Below, one piece after another: positions 43,657 through 54,269 of a DNA stretch of 64,000 nt. Under the pieces are notes generated by a model that was not told the DNA's origin, did not search any database, and saw only the letters and a program-made list of their open reading frames with translations. Each line of letters opens with the position of its first letter. Position 1 is the first letter of the stretch. Source of the DNA: Ancylomarina sp. DW003 (GTDB lineage: Bacteria; Bacteroidota; Bacteroidia; Bacteroidales; Marinifilaceae); contig NZ_JAKJSD010000002.1 in assembly GCF_029029505.1 (NCBI RefSeq), positions 434,001 to 498,000 of the forward strand, written 5' to 3'. The translations under genes were made by a program, and so were the position numbers.

Positions 43657-46161
43657 TTATTCCATATGAACAACGGTGATTCCTGATCCTCCCATTTGTA
43701 CTTTTTCATCTGTACAAGAACGAACAAGCTGAATCGTTTTCAAATAGTCCCGAATTAAGGTTCGCAATATTCCGTGTCCTGTTCCATGTAAAATTCTAAA
43801 CTCTGAAATATCTAACATGATAGCTTCATCAACATGGTCCATCACAATTTGAAGAGCCTCTTCGGCACGCATGCCTCTTACATCAATATCGCGGCGAAAA
43901 GTTAGCCTACGTTTAGAAATCTTCTCTTGTACCAATGCAGAAGTCTGATTATATGTTGTACTCTCCTTTTTAGCTTGTGTCTTACTTACTTTGGTCAACC
44001 TTTTCAACTTTACAGAAGTTAACATCGCTCCAAAAGCTACCACTGCAGTTTTATCGTTTACTTCGATCACCTCTCCAACTGTACGTTGAGAATCTAGTTT
44101 TACACTGTCTCCTTTTTCAATAATCGTAGGGTCAAATTGCTTTTTCTTTAAAGGAATAGCTTTCTCTTTCTTCACTGATGGAGCAGTTTCTTCCTTTTTA
44201 AATTTCTTCCCCTTTTTCTCTCTTTCCTTTAGCTTTTGAATTTTCTTATTGATACGATCTTCCTCTTGTAAGTCACCTTGAGTGATCACCTCTTTTTGTT
44301 CTTCGAAATCTTTTCGAGCTTGACGTGTTTTCTCTTTCTCTGCCTTGCTTTCCTTAATCTCGCGAATCGTTTTCTCAATCGACTTATTTGCTTGATTTAA
44401 GAGTTGTTTTGCCTCATCCTGAGCTTTAGAAATAATCTCCTTTCTCAAACTAGAAGTTTCTTTCAAATCAACTTCGTAGCGCTCAACCAATTTAGCTAGC
44501 TTCTTTTCGTTGACACGAATCTTATCACGTTTGGTTTCCCAGTATCGCTTATCACGCACAATATCACGCAAGTGTTTATCAAAGTTGATATGATCGCCAC
44601 CAATAATATCGGTGGCCGATTTCAGGATTTCCTCTGGTAAACCAATTTTACGGGCGATCTCAAAAGCAAATGACGAACCTGGCTTACCTACCTGTAATTG
44701 GAATAAAGGTTGTAGCTTATGAGAATCGTATAACATAGCACCATTCTCGATTCCTTCGGCCTCTGAAGCGTAGTGTTTCAAACCTGTATAGTGAGTCGTG
44801 ATAACACCTCGTACTTGTTTTCTATTCAGCTTATCCAAAATCGATTCGGCAATGGCACCACCTACAGCAGGCTCGGTACCTGTACCAAACTCATCAATCA
44901 TCATCAGGGTTTCAGCATTTGAGTATTTCAAGAAATGCTTCATATTAATCAAATGCGAACTATAGGTACTCAAATCGTTCTCCATAGATTGCTCATCACC
45001 AATATCGATGAAAATATTATCGAAAATTCCCATCTTCGATTTCTCACCCATTGGAACCAATAAACCGCATTGGAACATGTATTGTAGCAAACCCATCGTT
45101 TGCAAACACACCGATTTACCACCGGCATTGGGTCCTGAAATAAGAACGATACGTTGCTTATCGTTTATTTCAATATTTAATGGAACTGCTTTTCTTCCTT
45201 CCCCCTTCAAGGTTAAATAAAGTAGAGGATGAACTGCATTTTCCCATAAAACTTTAGGCTCTTTACCCATTAGAGGCATTAGACCATTAACTTGAATCGC
45301 AAACTTTGCTTTGGCTCGAATAAAATCTATTTGAGCTAAGAATTCGTAGGCTAAAAACAAGTCGTTGACATAAGGACGGACTTGTTCAGTAAATTCACGA
45401 AGAACTCTAATTATCTCGCGACGCTCAGCATATTCCAATTCACGAATTTCGTTATTGGTTTCTACAATCTCAGCAGGTTCAATATAAGACGTCTTACCCG
45501 TTGCCGATTCATCATGAACAATACCTTTTACCTTACGCTTATAGGCCGAGGTAACAGGGATTACAGTACGACCATCCCGAACCGAAAGCGATACATCCTG
45601 ATCAACCCAACCATCTTTTTGAGCAGCTCGCAGAAGCGATTGCATACGTCTTGAGATGGAAGCTTGTTTTTGACTGAGGCTTGTACGAATCTGCATCAAT
45701 TCTGGCGATGCATTGTCTTTCATCCGACCATGCTTGGTCAATATGGCATTTAACCTCTCAAAAATATAAGGGTACATTTTCACATTCCCCGTTAATCTCA
45801 TAAGGTATGGGTAACTTCCCTCCTCTTTGTTCTTAAAAAAACGCAGAATAGCAGATATTGACTCTAAAGAACGTTTTAAATTGAATAATTCATCAAGTTC
45901 TAAATAAGTCCCGTCAATTCGAATTTTCTCTAAACTCTGACGTACATCAATAAAATGTCCCAAAGGAAAATTCTCTTCCTCAAGACAAATGGTTTTAAAT
46001 TCATTGGTTTCGCTAACCCGGCGAGTAACACGCTTAAAGGATTCGGAAAACTTTAGCCCATCGACTAAATCTTTTCCTAATTGACTTAAACATTGTTTCT
46101 TTAGTAGTTCTCTAACCTTATCGAAGCGTATCTTCGTTTCAAAATTATCTGGATATATCAC
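43657..46161 (-). CDS. mutS2: MutS2 recombination-suppressor/ribosome-rescue ATPase
   Basis: An 834-residue MutS2: helical core, ABC-type ATPase with Walker A SGPNAGGKSVCLQT, signature and Walker B (LMMIDEFGTGTEP), long Lys/Glu-rich coiled coil (about 515-680), KOW-like segment and C-terminal Smr nuclease domain (DVRGMRAEEALQIVMDHVDEA, HGTGHGILR). It acts on branched DNA or collided ribosomes depending on the species. The start is GTG 46161 (VIYPDNFETKIRFDKV, the usual N-terminus): the upstream TTG at 46248 lies in the promoter. A TPR gene lies upstream on the same strand. Confidence 0.93.
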   Translation of the reverse strand: MIYPDNFETKIRFDKVRELLKKQCLSQLGKDLVDGLKFSESFKRVTRRVSETNEFKTICLEEENFPLGHFIDVRQSLEKIRIDGTYLELDELFNLKRSLESISAILRFFKNKEEGSYPYLMRLTGNVKMYPYIFERLNAILTKHGRMKDNASPELMQIRTSLSQKQASISRRMQSLLRAAQKDGWVDQDVSLSVRDGRTVIPVTSAYKRKVKGIVHDESATGKTSYIEPAEIVETNNEIRELEYAERREIIRVLREFTEQVRPYVNDLFLAYEFLAQIDFIRAKAKFAIQVNGLMPLMGKEPKVLWENAVHPLLYLTLKGEGRKAVPLNIEINDKQRIVLISGPNAGGKSVCLQTMGLLQYMFQCGLLVPMGEKSKMGIFDNIFIDIGDEQSMENDLSTYSSHLINMKHFLKYSNAETLMMIDEFGTGTEPAVGGAIAESILDKLNRKQVRGVITTHYTGLKHYASEAEGIENGAMLYDSHKLQPLFQLQVGKPGSSFAFEIARKIGLPEEILKSATDIIGGDHINFDKHLRDIVRDKRYWETKRDKIRVNEKKLAKLVERYEVDLKETSSLRKEIISKAQDEAKQLLNQANKSIEKTIREIKESKAEKEKTRQARKDFEEQKEVITQGDLQEEDRINKKIQKLKEREKKGKKFKKEETAPSVKKEKAIPLKKKQFDPTIIEKGDSVKLDSQRTVGEVIEVNDKTAVVAFGAMLTSVKLKRLTKVSKTQAKKESTTYNQTSALVQEKISKRRLTFRRDIDVRGMRAEEALQIVMDHVDEAIMLDISEFRILHGTGHGILRTLIRDYLKTIQLVRSCTDEKVQMGGSGITVVHME

Positions 46162-46220
46162 GTGTGTCTGTACAATCTTAGTTATTTCTTCTGCAAAATT
46201 AACAAAAGAGCTTGAAGAGG

Positions 46221-46248
46221 CAAAAGTAAAGGAAACACCTATATTCAA
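46221..46248 (-). promoter_or_regulatory. Promoter of mutS2
   Basis: Minus strand TTG (46248-46246), 17 bases, TACTTTTG (46228-46221). It places transcription start about 55 bases before GTG 46161 and rules out the TTG at 46248 as start codon. Confidence 0.6.
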
Positions 46249-46934
46249 CTCTCCGTTTTACTTTCTGCTTTGGTTTTACAATTTTTCTTCACATATGCCT
46301 CAGCTTGACTGACTCCAAACTTCACAGCTTCTTTCCAATCTTTGCAGGCGGCATCTTTTTCTCCCATCTTGTACAAGCAAATACCTCTGTTGGCATAGGC
46401 TGCACCATAATCAGGCTTTAGATTAAGGGCATAGGTATAATCCAAAACAGCTGTACTAATCATCTTTTTTGCTAAACAGATATTAGCTCGATTAAAATAG
46501 TAACGATGTACCAAATGAAAATCTTCTCCATTTAATTTACTATAAGCAATTGCCATACTATATTCAGCCATCGCCCTCTTAGCCTCACCTTTCAAATTGT
46601 ACATTTCTCCAATGTAATAACAAATTTCATCGTCTTGTTGAAATATTTTTTTCGATTTTTGAAGTATGGAAATAGCTGTATCAATTCGTGTTGAATCATT
46701 CATCCCTACACGATATAATTGCAGATATGAATTCCGATTTGTAGAATCTAGAGCAATTGCTTGAATCAAAAGATTGAATCCTTCCCCGACATTATCAGTT
46801 TTAACTTTCTCAATGGCCTGATTTGTTAATACAATCGCTTTATTTTTATCCGCAAGTGATACTTGATGTATTTGTGAAAAAGTTCCAAACTTCATTATCA
46901 AAAGAAGGAAAATTATGCTTGTCTTTAATTTCAT
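46245..46934 (-). CDS. Exported TPR protein
   Basis: A 229-residue protein with a signal peptide (SIIFLLLIMKFGTFS) and four or five TPR units (AIVLTNQAIEKVKTD, FNLLIQAIALDSTNRNSY, KRAMAEYSMAIAYSKL, AVLDYTYALNLKPDYGAAYANRGICLYKMG split across helices). A lysine-rich end (YVKKNCKTKAESKTES) follows. TPRs mediate protein contacts; no partner is identified. ATG 46934 is chosen over 46958 because it begins the signal peptide. It lies 32 bases after the MtfA-like gene. Confidence 0.8.
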   Translation of the reverse strand: MKLKTSIIFLLLIMKFGTFSQIHQVSLADKNKAIVLTNQAIEKVKTDNVGEGFNLLIQAIALDSTNRNSYLQLYRVGMNDSTRIDTAISILQKSKKIFQQDDEICYYIGEMYNLKGEAKRAMAEYSMAIAYSKLNGEDFHLVHRYYFNRANICLAKKMISTAVLDYTYALNLKPDYGAAYANRGICLYKMGEKDAACKDWKEAVKFGVSQAEAYVKKNCKTKAESKTES

Positions 46935-46966
46935 ACTATTCTTAATTAAGAGAATCAATTAATACA

Positions 46967-47842
46967 TCACTTACCACAACATTTCTTAAACTTCAAACCA
47001 CTTCCGCAAGGACATGGACTATTTCTGCCAAAACTCTGCTTTGTCTTTTTTAAATTTCGGGTTTTCATATTTTGGTTAAAAACCTCGGTCATTATCTCAT
47101 ACAATTCAGGATGTGTTTCTGCAAACTGTTTAGGTTTCTCAAAAAAATATTCACTAGCTACTGCAAAAAACTCTGCTTTATTTGTTCCTCCATAAGGATT
47201 TATATCAGATCTTTCCTCATATATCTCATCAATCTTTTTATCTAAAAGATCGAACCATGGAATTGCATATTGCTTTTCTAAAAGTATAGAAGGCAAACCA
47301 TCAATATTGCCATCCATCTTGTCTATTAAATGAACAAACTCGTGAACAGCCGTGTTTTTCTTATCTGATTCGTTTGAAAAACCGTGCAGCAAGGCTGGTT
47401 TAGATAAGATCATCTTTCCTTCCATATACCCACTACCAACCATTCCTAAGATATTTGAGTCTGAAGTAGAAGTTTGAAATTTTTCGTTAAAATTACCTGG
47501 GTAAACTAATACCTCATCAAGGTTTGTATATTTCCACTCAGGGAATGCAAATACAGGGATAATTGCACTAGACGCAACTAAAATTCGATCGGTTAAGTCA
47601 ACATTGATATTAACACCAGTAACTCTGCAATTCAAAAGAAACTCCTGAATTTTAAATTCAAATTGTAATTTTTCATCTTCCGATAGTGAATTGTAAAATA
47701 CGACCTTAGTCGATAAAATCAACTTCCAATCTTTAGGCATTTCAGATTTAGGTAACTTCCATTTATTCTTATTAAATCCTCTAAACAAAAGCCAAACAAG
47801 AATGGCTCCAATTGCAAGGACGATAATAACATTTACAAGCAT
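46967..47842 (-). CDS. MtfA-like (M90) zinc peptidase with C-terminal SEC-C motif
   Basis: A 291-residue protein: one N-terminal membrane helix ([16 protein letters not shown]), then an M90 peptidase domain with the zinc motif [16 protein letters not shown] (HExxH) and the later conserved [21 protein letters not shown]. In enterics MtfA cleaves peptides and binds the glucose repressor Mlc. The end [18 protein letters not shown] is a SEC-C zinc motif, not part of E. coli MtfA, giving a membrane-anchored version with a zinc-binding tail. It leads a minus-strand run with the TPR gene. Confidence 0.87.
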   Translation of the reverse strand: MLVNVIIVLAIGAILVWLLFRGFNKNKWKLPKSEMPKDWKLILSTKVVFYNSLSEDEKLQFEFKIQEFLLNCRVTGVNINVDLTDRILVASSAIIPVFAFPEWKYTNLDEVLVYPGNFNEKFQTSTSDSNILGMVGSGYMEGKMILSKPALLHGFSNESDKKNTAVHEFVHLIDKMDGNIDGLPSILLEKQYAIPWFDLLDKKIDEIYEERSDINPYGGTNKAEFFAVASEYFFEKPKQFAETHPELYEIMTEVFNQNMKTRNLKKTKQSFGRNSPCPCGSGLKFKKCCGK

Positions 47843-48074
47843 ACAATATTAAATTTAAAATTCAGAGAAGAGACAAATGTAACAAATTCAATTTTTATGT
47901 TCTCTGTGTTATTCCATTAGTATAATTATATGGAAATATTCTAAGCTCTATTTAACGAGAAAGCATAATCACTCTAAGTTTACCTTTCTTAAGCTACTTT
48001 TAAAAATTATCCTTTATATTAGACTGATTTTCTAAAAAACAGAAAATGTAACTAACCGTAACCCTATTATTTTT

Positions 48075-49742
48075 ATGCATAGTATCAACGACTTTTTAGC
48101 CGGAATAGAACAATACCTTGGAGGAAGCCAATGGTTCACTCTTTTATTACTTGGAACCGGACTCTTCTTTACTCTATATCTTAAATTTCCCCAAATTCGA
48201 TTTTTCGGACACGCTTTAAAGGTGGTTCGTGGTAAATACGACAAGGCCGACGAAAAAGGAGATACATCACATTTTCAAGCTTTAACTACTGCCCTTTCAG
48301 GAACTGTAGGAACAGGTAATATTGCTGGTGTAGCATTTGCAATTTATTTGGGTGGTCCAGCTGCCCTTTTCTGGATGCTCATGACGGCTATTTTAGGTAT
48401 GACAACCAAGTTTGTAGAGGTTAGTCTCTCACATAAATATCGTGAAACAGATGAACAAGGCTTTATTTCCGGTGGTCCGATGTATTACATGAAAAACAAA
48501 CTTAAAATGCCATGGTTAGCTGCATTTTTTGCTGCTATGACAATTGTTTCATCATTTGGGACAGGAAGTTTACCACAAATCAATTCCATATCAAGTTCTT
48601 TACATTCAACTTTTGGTATTGAAAAAATGTTGAGTGGTGGAGTATTGGCAATTCTTCTAGCCATCGTTATTTTAGGTGGAATTAAGCGAATTGCCAAAGT
48701 AACTGAAAAATTGGTTCCAACCATGGCCATCATTTATTTTGTAGGTGCATTAGCTGTTATCTTTTATAACTTTCAGAATATTGCTCCAGCTTTTGCTTCA
48801 ATATTCTCAACTGTGTTTACAGGAACTGCTGCAACAGGGGGGTTCTTAGGTGCTGGATTTGCATATGCTTTCAATCGTGGTGTTAATCGAGGTTTATTTA
48901 GTAATGAAGCTGGACAGGGATCAGCTCCTATTGCTCATGCTGCTGCCAGAACAGAAGAACCTGTATCAGAAGGTATGGTAGCCATCCTGGAGCCATTTAT
49001 CGATACCATCATTATCTGTACACTTACAGGTTTAGTTATTCTTTCATCCGGTGTTTGGAACGAGAAACTTCCAAATCAATTCCAAACTACCGATATGAGT
49101 ATAATGGCTGATGTCTATGATGATACCAATAAAGAAGATCAAACAAAACTTTTCAAATATCTAAGTAATAATAAAGACCTTCCTCTTTTTACGGGTGATT
49201 TGATTATCGAAAAAGGTCAAATTCAGAATAAGCTTTCAATTATACATGCACGTTCTATTGCTGAAGACGTTCTTGTTTATGATTCTGAAGACATGCTTTT
49301 AACGGGTAAACTTCATGTAAATAATGGTATTTTTAAGAGTGATAATGGAGCCTACTTTAAAGGAAATTCACTTATGCACTCTGCACCTTTAACAGCTGAA
49401 GCCTTCACCAGAAGTTATCTAGGTGAATGGGGACGTTGGATTGTTTCCATCGGTTTATTGTTATTTGCATTTTCTACAGCAATCGCCTGGGCCTACTACG
49501 GAGGTCGTTCTGTCACCTATTTATTTGGAGCTAAAGGTGTATTACCTTATAGAATTATCTATTGCATCGGATTCTTTATCGCATCATTTGCAGATACAAC
49601 AATTATTTGGACATTATCAGGAATTACAATTGCCTTGATGGCTCTTCCTAACCTTATAGGTATTCTTTTACTTCGAAAAGATATGAAAGAAACAATGAAT
49701 AGTTATTGGACGAAGTTTAAATCTGAACATCCAAACGAATAA
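48075..49742 (+). CDS. Alanine/glycine:sodium symporter (AGCS) with an inserted extracytoplasmic domain
   Basis: A 555-residue membrane protein. AGCS signatures: [28 protein letters not shown] split by helices, [39 protein letters not shown]. Normal members are about 450-480 residues. Here residues about 335-440, between helices 8 and 9, hold an extra 100 residues with a soluble, beta-rich look ([42 protein letters not shown]). It imports alanine or glycine with Na+. Single gene with a terminator. Confidence 0.9.
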   Translation: MHSINDFLAGIEQYLGGSQWFTLLLLGTGLFFTLYLKFPQIRFFGHALKVVRGKYDKADEKGDTSHFQALTTALSGTVGTGNIAGVAFAIYLGGPAALFWMLMTAILGMTTKFVEVSLSHKYRETDEQGFISGGPMYYMKNKLKMPWLAAFFAAMTIVSSFGTGSLPQINSISSSLHSTFGIEKMLSGGVLAILLAIVILGGIKRIAKVTEKLVPTMAIIYFVGALAVIFYNFQNIAPAFASIFSTVFTGTAATGGFLGAGFAYAFNRGVNRGLFSNEAGQGSAPIAHAAARTEEPVSEGMVAILEPFIDTIIICTLTGLVILSSGVWNEKLPNQFQTTDMSIMADVYDDTNKEDQTKLFKYLSNNKDLPLFTGDLIIEKGQIQNKLSIIHARSIAEDVLVYDSEDMLLTGKLHVNNGIFKSDNGAYFKGNSLMHSAPLTAEAFTRSYLGEWGRWIVSIGLLLFAFSTAIAWAYYGGRSVTYLFGAKGVLPYRIIYCIGFFIASFADTTIIWTLSGITIALMALPNLIGILLLRKDMKETMNSYWTKFKSEHPNE

Positions 49743-49759
49743 ATTCAGGCAATTATACC

Positions 49760-49796
49760 ATAAAGCTCTATTCTTCCGAATAGGGCTTTTTTTTGG
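49760..49796 (+). terminator. Rho-independent terminator after the AGCS gene
   Basis: Stem AAAGCTCTATTC with GAATAGGGCTTT (one G-U) around TTCC, then T8. Confidence 0.88.
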
Positions 49797-49908
49797 TTTA
49801 AATTCGACAATGATATTTACGAACTAATTTACCGCTCGTTTCTTTCCCTATATTGATATATTAATACCTTTATGTATCTTAATACACAAATTAAAAAAAA
49901 TCGACCTT

Positions 49909-50655
49909 ATGAGATTAATATTTGCCCTGCTTGTCAGCAGTATTTTGTTGAGTTCTTGCCAAGAGAGTGCCAAGAAAGTTCAGTCATTTAGCACTGGTGA
50001 GAAAACAAGTCAAACTATGAGTGAAACACCGACTAAGAAAGCTTCTAATTATCATCATGTCATAGTTAAGGAAGTTTTACAAACAAGTAAATACACCTAT
50101 TTATACGTAACAGAAAACAGTAAGCAATTCTGGATTGCCGTTCGTAGGTTGGATGCAAAGGTTGGAGACGACGTGTATTACACACAAGCATTCCCAATGC
50201 AAAATTTTAAAAGTAAAGAGCTTGATCGTGTATTTGAGTCTGTATTATTCATTCAAGGAAATACAAGCACACCCCCAAGTGCAAATGATATAGCTAAAAT
50301 GGGCGCTAAAAAGATGCCGCCAAAAGTTGATAATAAAATTGAAGGTATTAAAGTAAACGCAGTATCAGGAGGTATTAGCATTGCCGAACTTTTCAAAAAC
50401 AGAACACAATACGAAGGTAAAAAAGTGAAGGTTAGTGGTCAAGTTGTAAAAGTAAACAACGGCATAATGGGTAAAAATTGGATTCACATCCAGGATGGTA
50501 CAGCGAATGCAGATGACTACGATTTAACCTTTACGACACAGGATAAAGCCAATATGGGACAGATAGTAACCCTGGAGGGAACCGTTTACCTAAAAAAAGA
50601 ATTTGGAGCTGGGTATTCTTACGATTTAATCATAGAAGAAGCCATTATCAAATAA
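49909..50655 (+). CDS. Lipoprotein with OB-fold-like C-terminal domain
   Basis: A 248-residue lipoprotein: signal peptide ending in LLSSC (Cys about 17). A threonine/serine linker precedes a beta-rich N-domain (YHHVIVKEVLQTSKYTYLYV). Residues 150-248 look like an OB-fold nucleic-acid-binding-type domain (KKVKVSGQVVKVNNGIMGKNWIHIQDGTA, GQIVTLEGTVYLKKEFGAG). Secreted OB-fold lipoproteins of this kind are common in proteobacteria and Bacteroidota; the ligand is unknown. Single gene between two terminators. Confidence 0.72.
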   Translation: MRLIFALLVSSILLSSCQESAKKVQSFSTGEKTSQTMSETPTKKASNYHHVIVKEVLQTSKYTYLYVTENSKQFWIAVRRLDAKVGDDVYYTQAFPMQNFKSKELDRVFESVLFIQGNTSTPPSANDIAKMGAKKMPPKVDNKIEGIKVNAVSGGISIAELFKNRTQYEGKKVKVSGQVVKVNNGIMGKNWIHIQDGTANADDYDLTFTTQDKANMGQIVTLEGTVYLKKEFGAGYSYDLIIEEAIIK

Positions 50656-50670
50656 TAATAAATGATTTAC

Positions 50671-50709
50671 AAAAAATCCTGACTATTCACTTAGTTGGGA
50701 TTTTTTTTT
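50671..50709 (+). terminator. Rho-independent terminator after the OB-fold lipoprotein gene
   Basis: Stem AAAAAATCCTGACT with AGTTGGGATTTTTT (two G-U pairs), then T's. Confidence 0.82.
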
Positions 50710-50758
50710 ATCATATCAACATAAAATATTAAATTAGAAGGTACTGAAAACAAAAAAT

Positions 50759-53167
50759 GTGAGATTCCTTAAATATCTTTTTATTATCCTATTAACATTA
50801 CCCACTACTTATACATGGTCTCAAACAGGTGTAATTAAAGGGCGTGTCTACAATAAAATAAACAACGAAGCTATTCCTTTTGCCAATATTGCAATTGTCA
50901 ATAGCACTTCAGGTACAACGGCTGATATTGATGGGAATTACCGACTAGACAATTTAGCCCCGGGAAATTACAATTTAGTCTGTAGCAGTCTCGGATTCGA
51001 AACGCTATTTCTATACGAAATTCGAGTCTCTCCTTCAAAACCAAATGTTCTGAATTTCCCTCTACAAAAAGCGATTAAAGAACTTGATGAAATAACCGTT
51101 TCGGGTCCTGCTTTCAACAAAACAGAAGAGAGCCCACTAAGTATGCGCACCATTAACACGACAGAAATATTCAGAAGTCCGGGGGGTAATCGTGATATTT
51201 CTAAAGTTATTCAAGTGCTTCCAGGTGTTGCTTCAACTCTTTCTTTTCGAAACGATATTATTGTTCGAGGTGGTAGCCCCAATGAAAATCGATTTTATTT
51301 AGATGGTATAGAAGTCGCCAATATCAATCATTTCGCTACTCAAGGTGCTTCCGGAGGGCCAGTAGGCATGATTAATGTCAATTTTATAAGAGAGGTCGAC
51401 TTTTATGCAGGAGCCTTTCCTGCAAATAAGGGTAATGCTTTAAGTTCGATTCTCGATTTTAAGCAAAGGAATGGTAATGATGAAAAATTATCGGGATCAG
51501 TCATGTTAGGTTCCAGTGATTTAGGTTTAAGCCTGGAAGGTCCTGTTGGCAAAAAGTCAACCTTTATCTTTTCTATTCGTCGTTCTTATCTTCAAATCCT
51601 ATTTAAAGCCTTAAAACTTCCATTCTTACCAACTTACAACGATGCTCAATTCAAACACAATATAAAACTTGATAAAAAAAACATACTCACCTTTATTGGC
51701 TTAGGTGCTATTGACGATTTCAAATTAAACACTTCCGCAAACGACGGATTAAAAGATGCCGATCAAATAGAAAGGAATACATATATTTTGGGAAATCTCC
51801 CTGTGAATAGTCAATGGAATTATACGCTGGGAGCCAAATGGGTACATTATTCTAAAAACAGTTATCAAACTTATATTGTAAGTCGGAATCATTTAAATAA
51901 CGAGGCTACAAAGTATAAGGATAATATTGAAGAAGATGATTTGTTGCTCTTAAACTATAAATCGCAAGAAATAGAAAATAAGCTCAGATTTGAAAATACC
52001 AAAAGGATAAACGGATGGAAATGGAATTTAGGTTCTTCAATCGATTTTGTCAGATATACAAACTCCACTTTCAATAAAAAAGAAGAAAATGGGCAAGTCG
52101 TTACCATCGATTTCAATTCGGAATTAGACTTTAGAAAATTTAGTTTGTTCACACAAATTAGTCGAAAGTTTATAGATGACAGGCTGAGTTTATCAATGGG
52201 GATAAGAACTGATTTTTCGGACTATTCAAGGGAGTTATTTAATCCTATTGAGCAACTATCTCCTCGTCTATCTGCATCTTATGCCCTTGCGCCTAAACTT
52301 AACCTTAATTTCAATGTAGGAAGCTATTTTCAATTACCTCCCTATACAGTTATGGGTTATCGCGACAACAATAGTAATTTAGTCAATAAGGATAATAAAA
52401 TCACCTATATAAAATCCAACCATTTAGTCAGTGGAATAGATTACAACCCAAATCAATACTCAAAAATAAGCGTAGAAGCTTTCTATAAAACTTATAAGAA
52501 TTACCCCTTTTTATTAACTGATAGCGTATCACTTGCTAATTTAGGTGGCGATTTTGGCGTAATTGGTAATGAAGCTGCAAAATCAATATCTAAAGGTCGA
52601 TCTTATGGTTTAGAAGTTCTGCTTCAACAAAAGCTGAGCACTTCAATCTACGGTATCATATCCTACACTTGGGTTAGAAGTGAATTTAAAGATAAGAATG
52701 GCATTTATACTCCCTCTTCCTGGGACAATAAACATATTTTAAATATCACAGCAGGAAAGAAATTTAATAAAAACTGGGAATTTGGAATGAAATTCAGGCT
52801 TCTTGGTCCTGCTCCATACACCCCCTATAATGTTGAATTGTCAGCACAAAAGGTGATATGGGATGTTGCTCAAGCAGGGCAACTCGACTGGAATCGCTTA
52901 AATCAAAAGCGTAACCCTACCGTACACGCTACAGATATACGGCTCGACAAAAAATGGTATTTCAAGAAATGGTCCATTAATGCCTATTTAGACATTCAGA
53001 ATGTCTACAATTTTAAAGCAAAAACACAAGCCTATCTGGATGTTGAGAGGGACGCCATGGGAAATCCAATGGAAGATCCTAATAACTCTCTTGCATACAA
53101 AATGAAGGAAATTGATAATGAATCGGGAACAATTCTACCATCAATTGGTTTAATGGTCGAGTTCTAA
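50759..53167 (+). CDS. TonB-dependent receptor with carboxypeptidase-like N-domain
   Basis: An 802-residue outer-membrane receptor. Signal peptide (residues 1-22), carboxypeptidase-regulatory-like domain (about 25-105, IKGRVYNKINNEAIPFANI), plug domain (about 125-230, GSVTISGP-type and SKVIQVLPGVASTLSFRND) and a 22-strand barrel ending IGLMVEF with a terminal Phe. It takes up a ligand too large for porins, powered by TonB. The first in-frame start is GTG 50759; an ATG two bases earlier runs straight into TGA, which suggests a lost or added base near the start. No SusD partner is adjacent, so it is not a SusCD unit. Confidence 0.88.
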   Translation: MRFLKYLFIILLTLPTTYTWSQTGVIKGRVYNKINNEAIPFANIAIVNSTSGTTADIDGNYRLDNLAPGNYNLVCSSLGFETLFLYEIRVSPSKPNVLNFPLQKAIKELDEITVSGPAFNKTEESPLSMRTINTTEIFRSPGGNRDISKVIQVLPGVASTLSFRNDIIVRGGSPNENRFYLDGIEVANINHFATQGASGGPVGMINVNFIREVDFYAGAFPANKGNALSSILDFKQRNGNDEKLSGSVMLGSSDLGLSLEGPVGKKSTFIFSIRRSYLQILFKALKLPFLPTYNDAQFKHNIKLDKKNILTFIGLGAIDDFKLNTSANDGLKDADQIERNTYILGNLPVNSQWNYTLGAKWVHYSKNSYQTYIVSRNHLNNEATKYKDNIEEDDLLLLNYKSQEIENKLRFENTKRINGWKWNLGSSIDFVRYTNSTFNKKEENGQVVTIDFNSELDFRKFSLFTQISRKFIDDRLSLSMGIRTDFSDYSRELFNPIEQLSPRLSASYALAPKLNLNFNVGSYFQLPPYTVMGYRDNNSNLVNKDNKITYIKSNHLVSGIDYNPNQYSKISVEAFYKTYKNYPFLLTDSVSLANLGGDFGVIGNEAAKSISKGRSYGLEVLLQQKLSTSIYGIISYTWVRSEFKDKNGIYTPSSWDNKHILNITAGKKFNKNWEFGMKFRLLGPAPYTPYNVELSAQKVIWDVAQAGQLDWNRLNQKRNPTVHATDIRLDKKWYFKKWSINAYLDIQNVYNFKAKTQAYLDVERDAMGNPMEDPNNSLAYKMKEIDNESGTILPSIGLMVEF

Positions 53168-53228
53168 GAATAATTAAAATAAATATATCAGGAAACAATT
53201 CAGTTATTAACCTTAATAAAAACAAATT

Positions 53229-53918
53229 ATGAAGAAATTAATTGCAGAATTTATCGGAACACTTTGGCTTGTATTGGGCGGATGTGGTAGTGCTGTGTTA
53301 GCAGCTGCTTATCCTGAATTAGGAATTGGCTTTGTAGGTGTCGCACTTGCTTTTGGATTAACGGTTGTCACCATGGCTTACGCTATCGGGCACATCTCTG
53401 GTTGTCACCTAAACCCTGCAGTTTCAATTGGCTTATGGGTTGGTGGACGTTTCGACAAAAAAGAATTACTACCCTATATTGCTGCTCAAGTGCTAGGTGG
53501 TATAGCTGGTGCAGGTATTCTTTATTTAATAGCTAGCGGTAAATCAGGTTTTGAGCTTGGAGGCTTTGCTGCCAACGGTTATGCCGAACATTCACCTGGA
53601 GGCTACAGCATGCTCGCTGCTTTAGTTTGCGAAGTTGTCATGACTTTTATGTTTCTAATGATTATTCTTGGAGCAACTCATTCTAAAGCGCCTAAAAATC
53701 TGGCTGGCTTAGCAATTGGTTTAGGTTTAACACTTATTCATCTTATAAGTATTCCTGTTACCAATACATCGGTTAACCCTGCACGTAGTACAAGTCAGGC
53801 ATTTTTCGTTGGTGATTGGGCAATAGATCAACTTTGGTTATTCTGGCTTGCTCCAATTGCAGGTGCTATTCTGGCAGGGCTTGTTTACAAATTCATATCT
53901 CCAGAAACGGAAGACTAA
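53229..53918 (+). CDS. aqpZ: Aquaporin Z
   Basis: A 229-residue, six-helix channel with both NPA boxes, HLNPAVS and SVNPARS. The AqpZ-type start [20 protein letters not shown] and the residues after the second NPA (STSQAFF) mark a water-selective channel rather than a glycerol facilitator. It follows the TonB receptor after 61 bases on the same strand and ends at a strong terminator. Confidence 0.95.
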   Translation: MKKLIAEFIGTLWLVLGGCGSAVLAAAYPELGIGFVGVALAFGLTVVTMAYAIGHISGCHLNPAVSIGLWVGGRFDKKELLPYIAAQVLGGIAGAGILYLIASGKSGFELGGFAANGYAEHSPGGYSMLAALVCEVVMTFMFLMIILGATHSKAPKNLAGLAIGLGLTLIHLISIPVTNTSVNPARSTSQAFFVGDWAIDQLWLFWLAPIAGAILAGLVYKFISPETED

Positions 53919-53939
53919 AACACGATCTTATAAAAAACG

Positions 53940-53968
53940 AAAAAGGCAGGTCCCCACCTGCCTTTTTC
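53940..53968 (+). terminator. Rho-independent terminator after aqpZ
   Basis: Perfect stem AAAAGGCAGGT (53941-53951) with ACCTGCCTTTT (53956-53966), CCCC loop, T tract. Confidence 0.94.
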
Positions 53969-54218
53969 TTCTAACCCAAAATTAATTTCCAATACGAATT
54001 TAACCCTAAATCCTTATATAATCATATTGAAACAATCGATTCGATCATCGTGTTTAACTAACCACTATTACACTCCCGAATCGGTGCGCAAAGGTATAAA
54101 CAAATTATAAATCACCAAGCACTTTCAATTATTTTTCAAAACTTTTCCTCAAGTCCCTAAAATAGGCTGTTACAAAGCATAAATATGAAAGAAGCGCCTG
54201 CTTAACAAAAGGTTTGAA

Positions 54219-54252
54219 ACAAAAAATGGCTACCCAAGGCAGCCATTTTATT
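54219..54252 (-). terminator. Terminator after the second M16 gene
   Basis: Stem AAAATGGCT (54223-54231) with AGCCATTTT (54241-54249); on the minus strand it is followed by T's. The rest of the spacer 53969-54218 shows no gene. Confidence 0.8.
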
Positions 54253-54269
54253 ATTCGTTTTCAATTTTA

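Noticed and set aside
46162-46248. N-terminal extension of MutS2 from TTG 46248
   Set aside because: A promoter (TTG-N17-TACTTTTG) lies inside this stretch and MutS2 proteins normally start at the IYPDNFE segment, so GTG 46161 fits better.
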